From Opitutia bacterium (GTDB lineage: Bacteria > Verrucomicrobiota > Verrucomicrobiia > Opitutales > UBA953), in contig JAJPZB010000073.1 of NCBI GenBank assembly GCA_021204635.1, positions 1-12,189 on the forward strand: DNA of 12,189 nucleotides, written 5' to 3'. Positions 1-7,009 of the stretch are shown one piece after another (within the stretch, counting starts at the first letter, position 1; the number at the start of each line of letters is the position of its first letter). Below the pieces are notes generated by a model. It saw only the letters and a program-made list of their open reading frames with translations, made no database searches and was not told the DNA's origin. The translations under genes were made by a program, and so were the position numbers.

Positions 1-18
1 TCGCCTGACCTTGCTCTC

Positions 19-85
19 CACCACCAACCCAACCCCCGCCACCAACCCGTTTCCTCACCACAGACTCAACCGCCACCACCAACTC
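19..85 (-). repeat. Short G-rich repeat array downstream of trpA
   Basis: Degenerate copies of the GGGTTGGTGGTG family lie with the G-rich strand on the minus strand. There is an exact core at 19-30, a one-mismatch copy at 37-48 and another at 74-85. Weaker derivatives rich in CACCAC and ACAA continue to about 125. No gene is seen in 1-159. The array follows the trpA stop codon, so a trpA transcript that ran on would carry GGGUUGGUGGUG-type sequence in its 3' end. I see no ordinary hairpin-plus-T-run terminator here. The array may continue to the left of the window. Confidence 0.8.
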
Positions 86-159
86 AAATCTCGCCACTAT
101 CTCACCACAAACCTACCGCACAACGAAGCCTCCACCGAACCGCTGCGGGGCGAGTGGGG

Positions 160-966
160 TTAGCGCTTTGTGGCGGCTTTCATGCCGGCGGCAAATGCTT
201 TGAGTTTGTCGAGCATGGCGGGAACGTTGCCTCTGTTTTTTTCTATTATTTTCACGACGGCGGAACCTGAAATTGCGCCCGCAGCGCCGGCGTCTATTGC
301 GGCGCGGACTTGCGGCGGTTCGGAGATTCCGAAGCCCAAGACCGGCGGCGGCGAAGAGTGCGTTTTGAGTTCCGCGAGAACGTTCGCGACGGGCATCTCG
401 GCGCGCACTTCCGCGCCCGTGACTCCGGCTCGCGACAACAGATACGTGTACCCTCCACCGAACTCGGAAATCTTCGCAAGCGTCTCCGCGTCTGCGTTTG
501 GTGGTGCGATGAAGACGAGTTGCAAACCGGTCTGTTGCGAAACTTTGCGGAATGGCTCGCTCATTTCCACGGGAACATCGGCGAGCAAAATCGAATCTGC
601 GCCTGCCGCGAGAGCGTCTGAGAAGAATTTCTCATATCCGCGTTTGTGGACGAGATTTGCATAGACGAGCAAGCCGATCGGCGTTGTCGCGTGCCTGGCG
701 CGGACGGTGGCGATAATCTCGAAGCAGTCGTCCGGTGTGATTCCGGCGTCGAGCGCGCGTTTGTCGGCAGCCTGAATTGTCGGGCCGTCGGCAAGCGGAT
801 CTGAAAACGGAAGCCCGAGTTCGAGGGCGTCGGCGCCGCCTGCCAGTAGCGCCTCGACGATGGCGAGCGACGTCGCTTTGTCGGGGTCGCCGAGCGTCAC
901 GAAGGGCACGAATGCGCCTTCGTTCTTTGCTGAGAGTTCTGAAAAGAGTTTTTCGTATCTTGACAT
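160..966 (-). CDS. trpA: Tryptophan synthase alpha subunit
   Basis: A 268-residue protein of normal length for TrpA. It cleaves indole-3-glycerol phosphate to indole and glyceraldehyde 3-phosphate and passes indole to TrpB through the alpha2beta2 tunnel in the cytoplasm. The TIM-barrel signature is clear: the segment A-L-E-L-G-x-P-F-S-D-P-L-A-D-G-P puts the two catalytic acids at Glu49 and Asp60, the same numbers as in the enteric enzyme. The C-terminal phosphate-binding G-F-G-I-S and S-G-S-A-V motifs are also present. The ATG at 966 is chosen because an AGGAG site lies just upstream and the protein aligns from residue 1. A longer open frame upstream only reads the shadow of trpB. It follows trpB by 74 bases, and that gap is filled with G-rich repeats instead of the usual overlap or tiny gap. 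Confidence 0.97.
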   Translation of the reverse strand: MSRYEKLFSELSAKNEGAFVPFVTLGDPDKATSLAIVEALLAGGADALELGLPFSDPLADGPTIQAADKRALDAGITPDDCFEIIATVRARHATTPIGLLVYANLVHKRGYEKFFSDALAAGADSILLADVPVEMSEPFRKVSQQTGLQLVFIAPPNADAETLAKISEFGGGYTYLLSRAGVTGAEVRAEMPVANVLAELKTHSSPPPVLGFGISEPPQVRAAIDAGAAGAISGSAVVKIIEKNRGNVPAMLDKLKAFAAGMKAATKR

Positions 967-972
967 TTTTTG

Positions 973-977
973 CTCCT
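973..977 (-). promoter_or_regulatory. Shine-Dalgarno site of trpA
   Basis: On the minus strand AGGAG lies 6 bases before the trpA ATG. It fixes the start at 966 and is the only clear Shine-Dalgarno site among the genes of this window. It sits directly after the repeat copies in the trpB-trpA gap, so trpA probably initiates independently and not by coupling to the trpB stop. Confidence 0.75.
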
Positions 978-986
978 GCGGGATTT

Positions 987-1032
987 GGGTTGGTGGTGGC
1001 TTGGGTCGGTGGTGAGGATTGGGTTGGTGGTA
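987..1032 (+). repeat. G-rich repeats in the trpB-trpA gap
   Basis: Three near-tandem units read on the plus strand: an exact GGGTTGGTGGTG at 987-998, a T-to-C variant at 1003-1014 and a copy ending in A at 1021-1032. Two are preceded by GGATT or GGATTT, matching the extended consensus seen elsewhere. They fill most of the 74-base gap between trpB and trpA. In the trp mRNA they appear as the C-rich complement, CACCACCAACCC. They stop about 10 bases before the trpA ribosome-binding site on the trpA side and 8 bases before the trpB stop codon on the other. Confidence 0.85.
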
Positions 1033-1040
1033 GCTCCGCG

Positions 1041-2222
1041 TTATTGTTGCAGGTGCTTCATCACGGTCTCGAGGTCTTTGTCGCCGCGGCCGGAAATGTT
1101 CACAACAATGAGCTGTTCCTTGTCGGGATTCTCGCTGATCATTTTCAGCGCGTGCGCGAGCGCGTGCGACGATTCGAGCGCTGGGAGAATTCCCTCTTTG
1201 CGGCAAAGTGCCTGGAACGCGGCGAGCGCCTCGGCGTCTGTTGCATTGACGTATTCGGCGCGCCCGGTCTTGGCGAGAAACGCGTGCTGTGGGCCTACGC
1301 CCGGGAAATCCAAGCCGGCGGAAATCGAGTATGATTCGAGGATCTGGCCATTGTCGTCCTGCATTAGCGGAGCGACGGCGCCGAGGTAAATTCCGGTCTC
1401 GGCAGTTTCGAGCGCCGCGCCGTGTTGCCCGCTCGCGAGCCCTTTCCCGCCGGGCTCCACGCCTATCAGCCTGACGCTTTTCTCGTCGATAAAATCCGCG
1501 AAAAGCCCGATGGCATTTGAGCCACCACCGACGCACGCGACGACGGCGTCGGGCAAGCGCCCTTCCTTTTTGAGGCACTGCTCTTTCACCTCTTTGCCGA
1601 TGATTCTCTGAAATTCGCGAACGATTGTCGGGAATGGGTGCGGGCCGGCGGCTGTGCCGAGCAAGTAGTGAGTGTTTTTGTAATTCGCAGTCCAGTCGCG
1701 AATTGCTTCGTTGCACGCGTCTTTCAGGGTCTGCGAGCCGTTTTTCACGGGGACGACTTCCGCGCCGAGCAGCTTCATTCTGAACACGTTCGGCTTCTGT
1801 CTCTCGCAATCTTTCGCGCCCATATAAACGCGGCATTCGAGCCCAAGAAGCGCGCACGCCAGCGCGGTCGCCACGCCGTGTTGCCCCGCGCCGGTCTCGG
1901 CGATTATGCGGGTCTTGCCCATGCGTTTTGCGAGCAACGCCTGGCCGAGCACCTGATTGGTCTTGTGGGCGCCGCCGTGAAGCAAATCTTCCCGCTTGAG
2001 GTAGAGCTTTGTCTTCGTTCCCGCTGTGAGATTTCTCGCGAGCGTAAGTGGCGTCGGCCTGCCGGCAAACTCCGTGAGCAACTCGCGAAGTTCGCGGTTG
2101 AACGCTTCGTCCTTTGTTGCGGCGACGAATGCGCTCTCGAGTTCATACAAAACCGGCATCAGGATTTGCGGCACATACATCCCGCCAAATTCTCCGAAGA
2201 ACGGATCGAGTATAGTTTTCAT
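1041..2222 (-). CDS. trpB: Tryptophan synthase beta subunit
   Basis: A 393-residue protein, normal length for the TrpB1 type. It condenses indole with L-serine to L-tryptophan using pyridoxal phosphate, in complex with TrpA. The PLP lysine is Lys87 in H-G-G-A-H-K-T-N-Q, and Glu109 in A-E-T-G-A-G-Q-H-G is the catalytic acid, both at the positions known from Salmonella. The phosphate-binding loop C-V-G-G-G-S-N-A is present, as is the family N-terminal F-G-E-F-G-G-M-Y-V-P. The ATG at 2222 fits the family start. No Shine-Dalgarno site is visible before it. It lies 88 bases downstream of the TonB-receptor stop on the same strand, so read-through from that gene is possible, but an own promoter is equally likely. 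trpA follows. Confidence 0.97.
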   Translation of the reverse strand: MKTILDPFFGEFGGMYVPQILMPVLYELESAFVAATKDEAFNRELRELLTEFAGRPTPLTLARNLTAGTKTKLYLKREDLLHGGAHKTNQVLGQALLAKRMGKTRIIAETGAGQHGVATALACALLGLECRVYMGAKDCERQKPNVFRMKLLGAEVVPVKNGSQTLKDACNEAIRDWTANYKNTHYLLGTAAGPHPFPTIVREFQRIIGKEVKEQCLKKEGRLPDAVVACVGGGSNAIGLFADFIDEKSVRLIGVEPGGKGLASGQHGAALETAETGIYLGAVAPLMQDDNGQILESYSISAGLDFPGVGPQHAFLAKTGRAEYVNATDAEALAAFQALCRKEGILPALESSHALAHALKMISENPDKEQLIVVNISGRGDKDLETVMKHLQQ

Positions 2223-2310
2223 CGTTTTCGCGTGCTTGTTTTTTGTTTCGGTAAGGCGGTATTCCTTGGCTTTTTTCGCGTCAAGTTTTTTCTTGCGTAA
2301 AAGACCACCG

Positions 2311-4641
2311 TCAAAATTCGTATTTCAGCGCAACCCAAAAACTGCGCCCGACTTGCTCGTATGGATCGATGTTGAGGTCATATGGGAACTTCGCCGGCAG
2401 GCGATAGCCCTTGTCCAAAATATTGTCCACGCCGAAGCAGAGCGAAAGTTTCCTGAAATATTCGCATGAGCCCGTTGAACGCAGATCGATGCCCACGGAA
2501 AAATTCAGCGTCGCCCAGCCGGGAATGCCCTCGGAGGCGTCGCTCTTTGCCTCGTCGCTCATTCGCAAATTAAGGTCGCACCACGCTGCGAGCGTCCCCG
2601 TGGCGGAGCGCCATTTGCCTCGCGTGCCGATTTTTCCAAACAGCTGCGGCTGGTTGTTCTTGTATGTCGAGTGACCGTCGTTCTCGTAGCGGCGGCGCAG
2701 AAATGTGCCCGTGATATACGGCGAAATTGTCAAACAGCTGTCGGGCTTTATGTCGTAGGACGCGGCGGCTTCCACGCCAAACGTGCGGCAGGAATCGAGA
2801 TTTTCGACGTAGTTTGCCGTAGTTCCAGAGGAGCTTTCGCGCTCCACGATTGCGATGTAGTCGTCGGAAAATGTGTAAAATCCGGCGAGATCAAGATTAA
2901 AATTTTCGCCGGAATATCGTGCGCCGAGCTCGAAGTTTGTGCTTGATTCCGGCTTCAAATCGGGGTTTGGCGTCATCGTGCCGCTTCCCGAGGCGGCATT
3001 TGTCCACGGCGTCAGCGCGGCGCTCCCGATGTAAAGTTCGTTCGCCGTGCCATATCGATATCCCTGCGCGACAATGCCGCGAAACGCCCAATTTTCGAGC
3101 TGCGTGTTCACGAGCGAGAGCGAGAATGTCGCGTGGAGATCGTCGTAGTCGTGGGGCTCGCCATCCGCGATGGCGCCGCCTGCCTTCAAGTCGTTTTCGT
3201 AATAAGTTCCTCGCGCGCCGACGACGAGTTTCCAGCCCTCGGCGAAATTCCATTCGTCGCTCGCATAAATCGAGGCGGTGAAAATTTTCGCTTTGTCGCG
3301 ACCGCCGCCGTGAATGGAATTTCCGCTCGCGAAAACCGTTTCCGTCGTCTGATTTGCGCGAAGTGCGTCATACTCGAAGCTCGCGCCCGCGATGAGATAA
3401 TTTTCTGCCGGCAGCTCAAAATCGGCTTGTATTTCCGCGCCGACGACATCGAGTTTGTTCTCCGTGTTGACATCGACAGCCTGCGGCGCATACGGCGAGC
3501 CCGTGTCCAAGCCAACGTTTTGCAGAAAGCGCTTTTTCGTGTATTGGTAATAGCCCGAGAGCCGGAGTTTCACGAAAACCTCCGAAATGTCTTTCCAATC
3601 GAAGGACGCGGAAGCCTTCGTGCGATCCCATTCGGGGAGATCCATCGCCATGGACTTCGTGCCTGGAACTGCCGCTGCGGCGGATTTCTGGTCGATGTGG
3701 ACGCCGGAATGGCCGCGAAAATTTTCGAGTTTCAATTTCAGCGTCGCGTTTTCCGAAATATCGTAGCCCGCGAGGACGGAAAAACTCGTGAAGCGGCAAT
3801 CCGTGTTATCGACCTTGCCGTCGGGCGCTCTGATGTCGCCGTGATATGCGTTGGAATATTGCGCGCGAAAGAACACGCCGTCTTCGCGAAGGCCGAGATC
3901 GTAGAATTGCTCGAAGCCGTTCGTGCCACTGTCGGCGCGGATTCCGGCGCTTCCGTGAAATCCCGGCGCGGCATCTTTTTTCGTGAAAATATTAACTACG
4001 CCACCGATTGCGTCGGAGCCATAGAGCACGGACGCTGGCCCTTTTATCACTTCCACGCGATCGATGTCTTGAAGCGAAACCAAAATTGGCGAGCCGTTCA
4101 GCCCCTTTTGTTCCGAGATTTTTTCGCCATCGACGAGAATTAAGACGCGCTGATTGTCTTCGCCGCGAATGTTTATCTGCTTGAACATCGAGCCCGGGGA
4201 TTCTGTCTGGACACCGGGGACGCTCGAAAGCGCGTCGGAAAGCGTGCCGGAAGAGGAGTTGAAAATATCGTCGCCCTCGACAACAGAGACGCTCATCGGC
4301 GCGTCGAGCAAACGGCCTTCGCGCCGCGTGGCTTCGACTAAGACCGGCTCGCCCGAAACCGCATTGTTGTCGCGGGAATCGGGTTGGTGGTGGGAAGAAG
4401 CCTCATCGTTGTTGGTAGTGGGTTGGTGGTGAGAATCGGGATTGTTGCCGGCAACATTGTCGTCGGGTTGGTGGTGGGCATCGTCATCGTTTGTCGCGAC
4501 TTTTTCCGCTTCTTGGGGAGAATTTTCCTGTGCGAAAACCACGGAAATCCCGCATGCGAGCAGGAATGCTGCGGATACGATTCCGAGAATGCTTGGCGTT
4601 TTTTTCCTGCCGGTGAATTCTGGTTGCTGGTTTTCGAGCAT
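2311..4641 (-). CDS. TonB-dependent outer-membrane receptor with His-rich N-terminal linker
   Basis: A 776-residue ligand-gated outer-membrane transporter. Residues 13-37 form a signal peptide (Arg-Lys-Lys, hydrophobic core, cut after V-F-A). Residues 38-97 are a low-complexity, Asp/Asn-rich linker with His-His-Gln-Pro at 56-59, 71-74 and 84-87, encoded by the G-rich repeats. A TonB-box-like E-P-V-L-V-E-A-T-R follows at 98-106. The plug (about 105-225) contains R-V-E-V-I-K-G-P-A-S-V-L-Y-G-S-D-A-I-G-G-V-V-N. The barrel runs to the C-terminal Phe. A Y-R-Y-G...N-P-D-L segment near 527-562 resembles the FRAP/NPNL region of heme receptors, but it also occurs in siderophore receptors. The ligand cannot be named: iron chelate, heme, cobalamin or zinc are all possible. 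The ATG at 4641 is preferred; an in-frame TTG at 4650 would add three residues. No clear ribosome-binding site is seen. It is divergent from folE2. Confidence 0.93.
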   Translation of the reverse strand: MLENQQPEFTGRKKTPSILGIVSAAFLLACGISVVFAQENSPQEAEKVATNDDDAHHQPDDNVAGNNPDSHHQPTTNNDEASSHHQPDSRDNNAVSGEPVLVEATRREGRLLDAPMSVSVVEGDDIFNSSSGTLSDALSSVPGVQTESPGSMFKQINIRGEDNQRVLILVDGEKISEQKGLNGSPILVSLQDIDRVEVIKGPASVLYGSDAIGGVVNIFTKKDAAPGFHGSAGIRADSGTNGFEQFYDLGLREDGVFFRAQYSNAYHGDIRAPDGKVDNTDCRFTSFSVLAGYDISENATLKLKLENFRGHSGVHIDQKSAAAAVPGTKSMAMDLPEWDRTKASASFDWKDISEVFVKLRLSGYYQYTKKRFLQNVGLDTGSPYAPQAVDVNTENKLDVVGAEIQADFELPAENYLIAGASFEYDALRANQTTETVFASGNSIHGGGRDKAKIFTASIYASDEWNFAEGWKLVVGARGTYYENDLKAGGAIADGEPHDYDDLHATFSLSLVNTQLENWAFRGIVAQGYRYGTANELYIGSAALTPWTNAASGSGTMTPNPDLKPESSTNFELGARYSGENFNLDLAGFYTFSDDYIAIVERESSSGTTANYVENLDSCRTFGVEAAASYDIKPDSCLTISPYITGTFLRRRYENDGHSTYKNNQPQLFGKIGTRGKWRSATGTLAAWCDLNLRMSDEAKSDASEGIPGWATLNFSVGIDLRSTGSCEYFRKLSLCFGVDNILDKGYRLPAKFPYDLNIDPYEQVGRSFWVALKYEF
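4381..4476 (+). repeat. G-rich repeats inside the TonB-receptor coding sequence
   Basis: Three exact GGGTTGGTGGTG cores at 4381-4392, 4420-4431 and 4465-4476, spaced 39 and 45 bases apart, both multiples of three. Read on the minus strand each gives His-His-Gln-Pro in the receptor frame. The first core is preceded by GGGAATC, and GAGAATCGGG directly follows the second, so the flanks also match the intergenic copies. A degenerate copy near 4411-4419 gives Pro-Thr-Thr-Asn. The segment sits between the signal peptide and the TonB box, a flexible periplasmic stretch where insertions should do least harm. Confidence 0.88.
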
Positions 4642-4709
4642 GAAATTCAAAACCGCTTAGCAAATGCGGCAACAAAGAAAAAGTCAAAACTGCGACGCGG
4701 CTGCCGAGT

Positions 4710-4728
4710 TTGTTGCCGCCCGCAACAA
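4710..4728. promoter_or_regulatory. Inverted repeat in the divergent receptor/folE2 spacer, possible operator
   Basis: A perfect 7-base inverted repeat, TTGTTGC then five bases then GCAACAA. A further GCAACAA lies at 4669-4675 on the receptor side. The element is in the middle of the 155-base spacer (4642-4796) that must hold promoters for both the TonB receptor and folE2. A dimeric repressor could bind it and control both genes, but no -10/-35 pair is convincing in either direction. The heptamer also resembles a palindrome inside the receptor gene (4443-4456), so it could instead be a relic of the repeat family. Confidence 0.35.
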
Positions 4729-4796
4729 TGCGGATTTTGAATTTTACAACGACAGCCGAACATGAGAGAATGAGCCTTCCGTTTCGAGAATAGACG

Positions 4797-5735
4797 ATGA
4801 GCGCCGATTCCCTCAGTAAATTTTACGACGCAAATTTCCGAATAACGCCGGAATACAGGGATTCCCTGCCCGACATGCAAAATGAAAAAGCACCGGAGAT
4901 TCCGGGCGGCGTCGCGCCAATTTTGCAGGTTGGCTCGACAAATTTTCGCCTGCCGCTGAAATTCGCGCGCAAATCCGGCGCAGAGCCCGTTGCGCTCGAA
5001 GCCGTTGTCGCGGGCACAGTTTCGTTGGACGCCACGCGCAAAGGGATAAACATGTCGCGAATCGTTCGCGGAATGTATGAATTTCGCGACGAGGTTTTCA
5101 CGCTCGCGACGCTGCAAAAAATCGCGGAGCACTTTGCCGCAGACCTCGGCTCGCGGCGCGTGCAACTCCGGCTCGATTTCAATTACCCGATTTTGCAAAA
5201 AAGCCTTCGGAGCGGTTTGGAGGGCTATCAATACTATGCCTGCGCCTACGAGGGGATTTTGGAAGACGGAAAGTTTCGCTCGTTCGTGAGCTTCGACTTC
5301 GTCTATTCCTCGGCGTGCCCCTGCTCCGCAGAACTTTCCGAGCACGCGCGTTGTTCTCGCGGCATAATGGGGATTCCGCACTCACAGCGCTCAAAGGCGC
5401 GGATTTACGCGGAGATTGTGGCGGGGAGCGAAATTTTTATTGAAGATTTTCAGGCGCATTGCCTGAATGCGCTCCACACGGAAACGCAGGTGATGGTGAA
5501 GCGCGAGGACGAACAGGCCTTTGCCGAGATGAACGGTGCGTATTACAAATTTGTCGAAGATGCCGTGCGCTTGCTTTACGCCGAATTTAACGGCGACGCA
5601 CGCGTGGCAGACTTCCAAATCGTCTGCGCACACCTCGAATCGCTGCACTCGCACGACGCTGTCGCGGTCATAAACAAGGGCGTCGCGGGCGGTTTTTCCG
5701 GAGGTTTTTCAGATTTCAAGAGTTTAATTTGCTAA
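4797..5735 (+). CDS. folE2: GTP cyclohydrolase IB (FolE2/MptA family)
   Basis: A 312-residue cytoplasmic enzyme that converts GTP to 7,8-dihydroneopterin triphosphate, the first step of folate (and queuosine) synthesis. Family marks in order: D-M-Q-N-E at 26-30, V-G-S-T-N-F-R-L-P-L near 45-54, V-S-L-D...K-G-I-N-M-S-R at 75-88, S-A-C-P-C-S with Cys174/Cys176, P-H-S-Q-R-S with His195, and H-L-E-S-L-H-S-H-D with His284/His286. Cys174 and His195 match metal ligands known from the Neisseria enzyme, but the loop between them is about 9 residues longer. Asn85 stands where I recall His in many relatives. Unlike FolE, this family does not strictly need zinc and is often Zur-controlled. The ATG at 4797 has no clear ribosome-binding site. 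tRNA-Arg begins 6 bases after the stop codon, so the two may be co-transcribed. Confidence 0.93.
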   Translation: MSADSLSKFYDANFRITPEYRDSLPDMQNEKAPEIPGGVAPILQVGSTNFRLPLKFARKSGAEPVALEAVVAGTVSLDATRKGINMSRIVRGMYEFRDEVFTLATLQKIAEHFAADLGSRRVQLRLDFNYPILQKSLRSGLEGYQYYACAYEGILEDGKFRSFVSFDFVYSSACPCSAELSEHARCSRGIMGIPHSQRSKARIYAEIVAGSEIFIEDFQAHCLNALHTETQVMVKREDEQAFAEMNGAYYKFVEDAVRLLYAEFNGDARVADFQIVCAHLESLHSHDAVAVINKGVAGGFSGGFSDFKSLIC

Positions 5736-5741
5736 TGCCAA

Positions 5742-5813
5742 ATCCCCGTAGTTCAATGGATAGAACACCTGCCTTCTAAGCAGGTTATCCGAGTTCGATT
5801 CTCGGCGGGGGTG
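5742..5813 (+). tRNA. tRNA-Arg (anticodon UCU)
   Basis: A full cloverleaf can be folded. The acceptor stem ATCCCCG (5742-5748) pairs with CGGGGGT (5806-5812), with one T-G pair. The D stem is GTTC/GAAC (5751-5754, 5763-5766). The anticodon stem CCTGC/GCAGG encloses loop CTTCTAA with anticodon TCT at 5775-5777. The T stem CCGAG/CTCGG has loop TTCGATT. The discriminator base is G5813, and CCA is encoded at 5814-5816. The anticodon reads AGA (and AGG by wobble) arginine codons. It lies 6 bases after folE2 with no separate promoter visible. Confidence 0.96.
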
Positions 5814-5962
5814 CCAGCAAATCCGGCGCATTTTGGCGGCAATATTTCCTCCACAACAAAGCCGGTTTGCGGGGACAACAAATTTCTTGTTGAAAATCTG
5901 CGGCAAAACATTAGTCTCCTGTGTCAATCCATCGCTTATCATCCTATAACTCAAAGAAAAAC

Positions 5963-6985
5963 ATGAACTTAGCCAAATTCTTATCCATCTCAGCCGCTTG
6001 CTCTATCTTCGCCGGTTGCGCGGCGACAAGTCCCTGGCAGAGCGCGAAAACCACGCAGGAAGTGAGCTTCGGTCTGTTCGATAATCCGGAGCTGTCTGCA
6101 AAGGTTCTCGTTGACGGAAGCGAAGTTGGTCTCACGCCATGCAAGGCTGTGCTTGATCTTTCGAGCGACCACGTCGTCGAATTTACCGCGCGGGGACGCG
6201 TTCCGTACAAAACAACTTTGACCAAAGACGGGCTCTCCGGCTGGTATAAGAAAACCGCATACCCCTGCATCGGAATTCTCTCCGACGAGCCGACCGTGCA
6301 GGAAGTCAGCTTCGGTTTGGCAGACAATCCGGATTTGACAGCAAAAGTTTCTGTTGATGGAAAAGACGTTGGCACAACGCCCTGCACTGTTGTGCTCGAC
6401 CTCTCCGGCGACCACGAAGTCGTGTTCTCCGTTGAAGGTCTCGAGCCATACAAGACAAATCTTTTGAAGAGCTCGCTCTCCGGTTGGTATAGCAATGATC
6501 CGTATCCCTGCCTCGCGCATTTTGTGGAGGATTCTGCTGCGCCTGCCGCAGAAGAACCGGCGCCCGAGCCGGCAGCGGAAGAGCCCGCTCCTGTGCCTGC
6601 GCCTGTTCCGGAAGAACCCGCCTGCAAATGCGGCAACGCATGCGAGTGCGCCGACGGCGGTTGCCAATGCCCGGAAAATTGCGAGTGCGGTTGCAACAAT
6701 TCTCCTGCTCCGGAGCCCGCACCCGAAGTTGCCGAGCCTGCGCCAGAGCCGGCTCCCGAACCTGCACCGGAACCCGCCCCTGAGCCGGCGGCAGAACCGT
6801 CACAGGCAACCGCCCCAGCGCCTGATGCCGCGCCCGCACAACCAGCACCGCGCACAGTCAACGAAATCAGAGTCGAGGTTGACGCTCTGACCAAGAGCTT
6901 CCAGCTCGGAAAAATTTCTCGGGAAGATTTCGACAAAGAGCTCGCGCGGCTCAGCGCAGAAATCAAGCGCGCATACGCAGAATAA
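5963..6985 (+). CDS. Lipoprotein with duplicated PEGA-like domain, Cys cluster and Pro/Ala/Glu linker
   Basis: A 340-residue putative lipoprotein of unknown function. The signal peptide ends in F-A-G-C with Cys19 as the likely lipidated residue; Phe at -3 is slightly atypical. Residues 32-102 and 113-183 are two copies of one 81-residue-period unit of PEGA type, with V-D-G-x-x-V-G-x-T-P-C, a beta-rich middle and a G-W-Y...Y-P-C end. Each copy keeps two cysteines (60/102, 141/183). Residues 188-220 and about 248-296 are Pro/Ala/Glu repeats. Between them, 221-244 holds nine cysteines, mostly as C-x-C. The C-terminal 43 residues are helical and contain L-G-K-I-S-R-E-D-F, like a SHOCT motif. The ATG at 5963 is the only start giving a normal signal peptide. 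PEGA units often bind cell-wall or surface sugars, so an envelope anchor with a metal- or redox-active stalk is possible. A terminator follows. Confidence 0.85.
   Translation: MNLAKFLSISAACSIFAGCAATSPWQSAKTTQEVSFGLFDNPELSAKVLVDGSEVGLTPCKAVLDLSSDHVVEFTARGRVPYKTTLTKDGLSGWYKKTAYPCIGILSDEPTVQEVSFGLADNPDLTAKVSVDGKDVGTTPCTVVLDLSGDHEVVFSVEGLEPYKTNLLKSSLSGWYSNDPYPCLAHFVEDSAAPAAEEPAPEPAAEEPAPVPAPVPEEPACKCGNACECADGGCQCPENCECGCNNSPAPEPAPEVAEPAPEPAPEPAPEPAPEPAAEPSQATAPAPDAAPAQPAPRTVNEIRVEVDALTKSFQLGKISREDFDKELARLSAEIKRAYAE
6623..6694 (+). other. Cysteine cluster within the PEGA-like lipoprotein
   Basis: This segment codes residues 221-244 with nine cysteines in 24 residues, spaced C-x-C-x3-C-x-C-x4-C-x-C-x3-C-x-C-x-C. 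Repeated C-x-C pairs are typical of metallothioneins, but I see no full match to a named family. It is framed on both sides by Pro/Ala/Glu stalk sequence, so it looks like a small separate module. Confidence 0.8.
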
Positions 6986-7009
6986 TCTGCCAACGCTCTT
7001 CCCCCAAAA

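Noticed and set aside
1..125. CRISPR-like array
   Set aside because: Repeats are short, degenerate and unevenly spaced with no uniform unique spacers and no cas genes.
967..1857. Long N-terminal extension of trpA on the minus strand
   Set aside because: It reads trpB in a wrong frame, is Arg-rich and unlike any TrpA; the ATG at 966 has a good ribosome-binding site.
4661..4687. TTGACT on the minus strand as -35 of the TonB receptor
   Set aside because: No acceptable -10 hexamer at 16-18 bases spacing; best matches are 3 of 6.
5876..5892. Hairpin CAACAA-ATTTC-TTGTTG between tRNA-Arg and the lipoprotein as a terminator
   Set aside because: The stem is only six mostly A-T pairs and is followed by A residues, not T.
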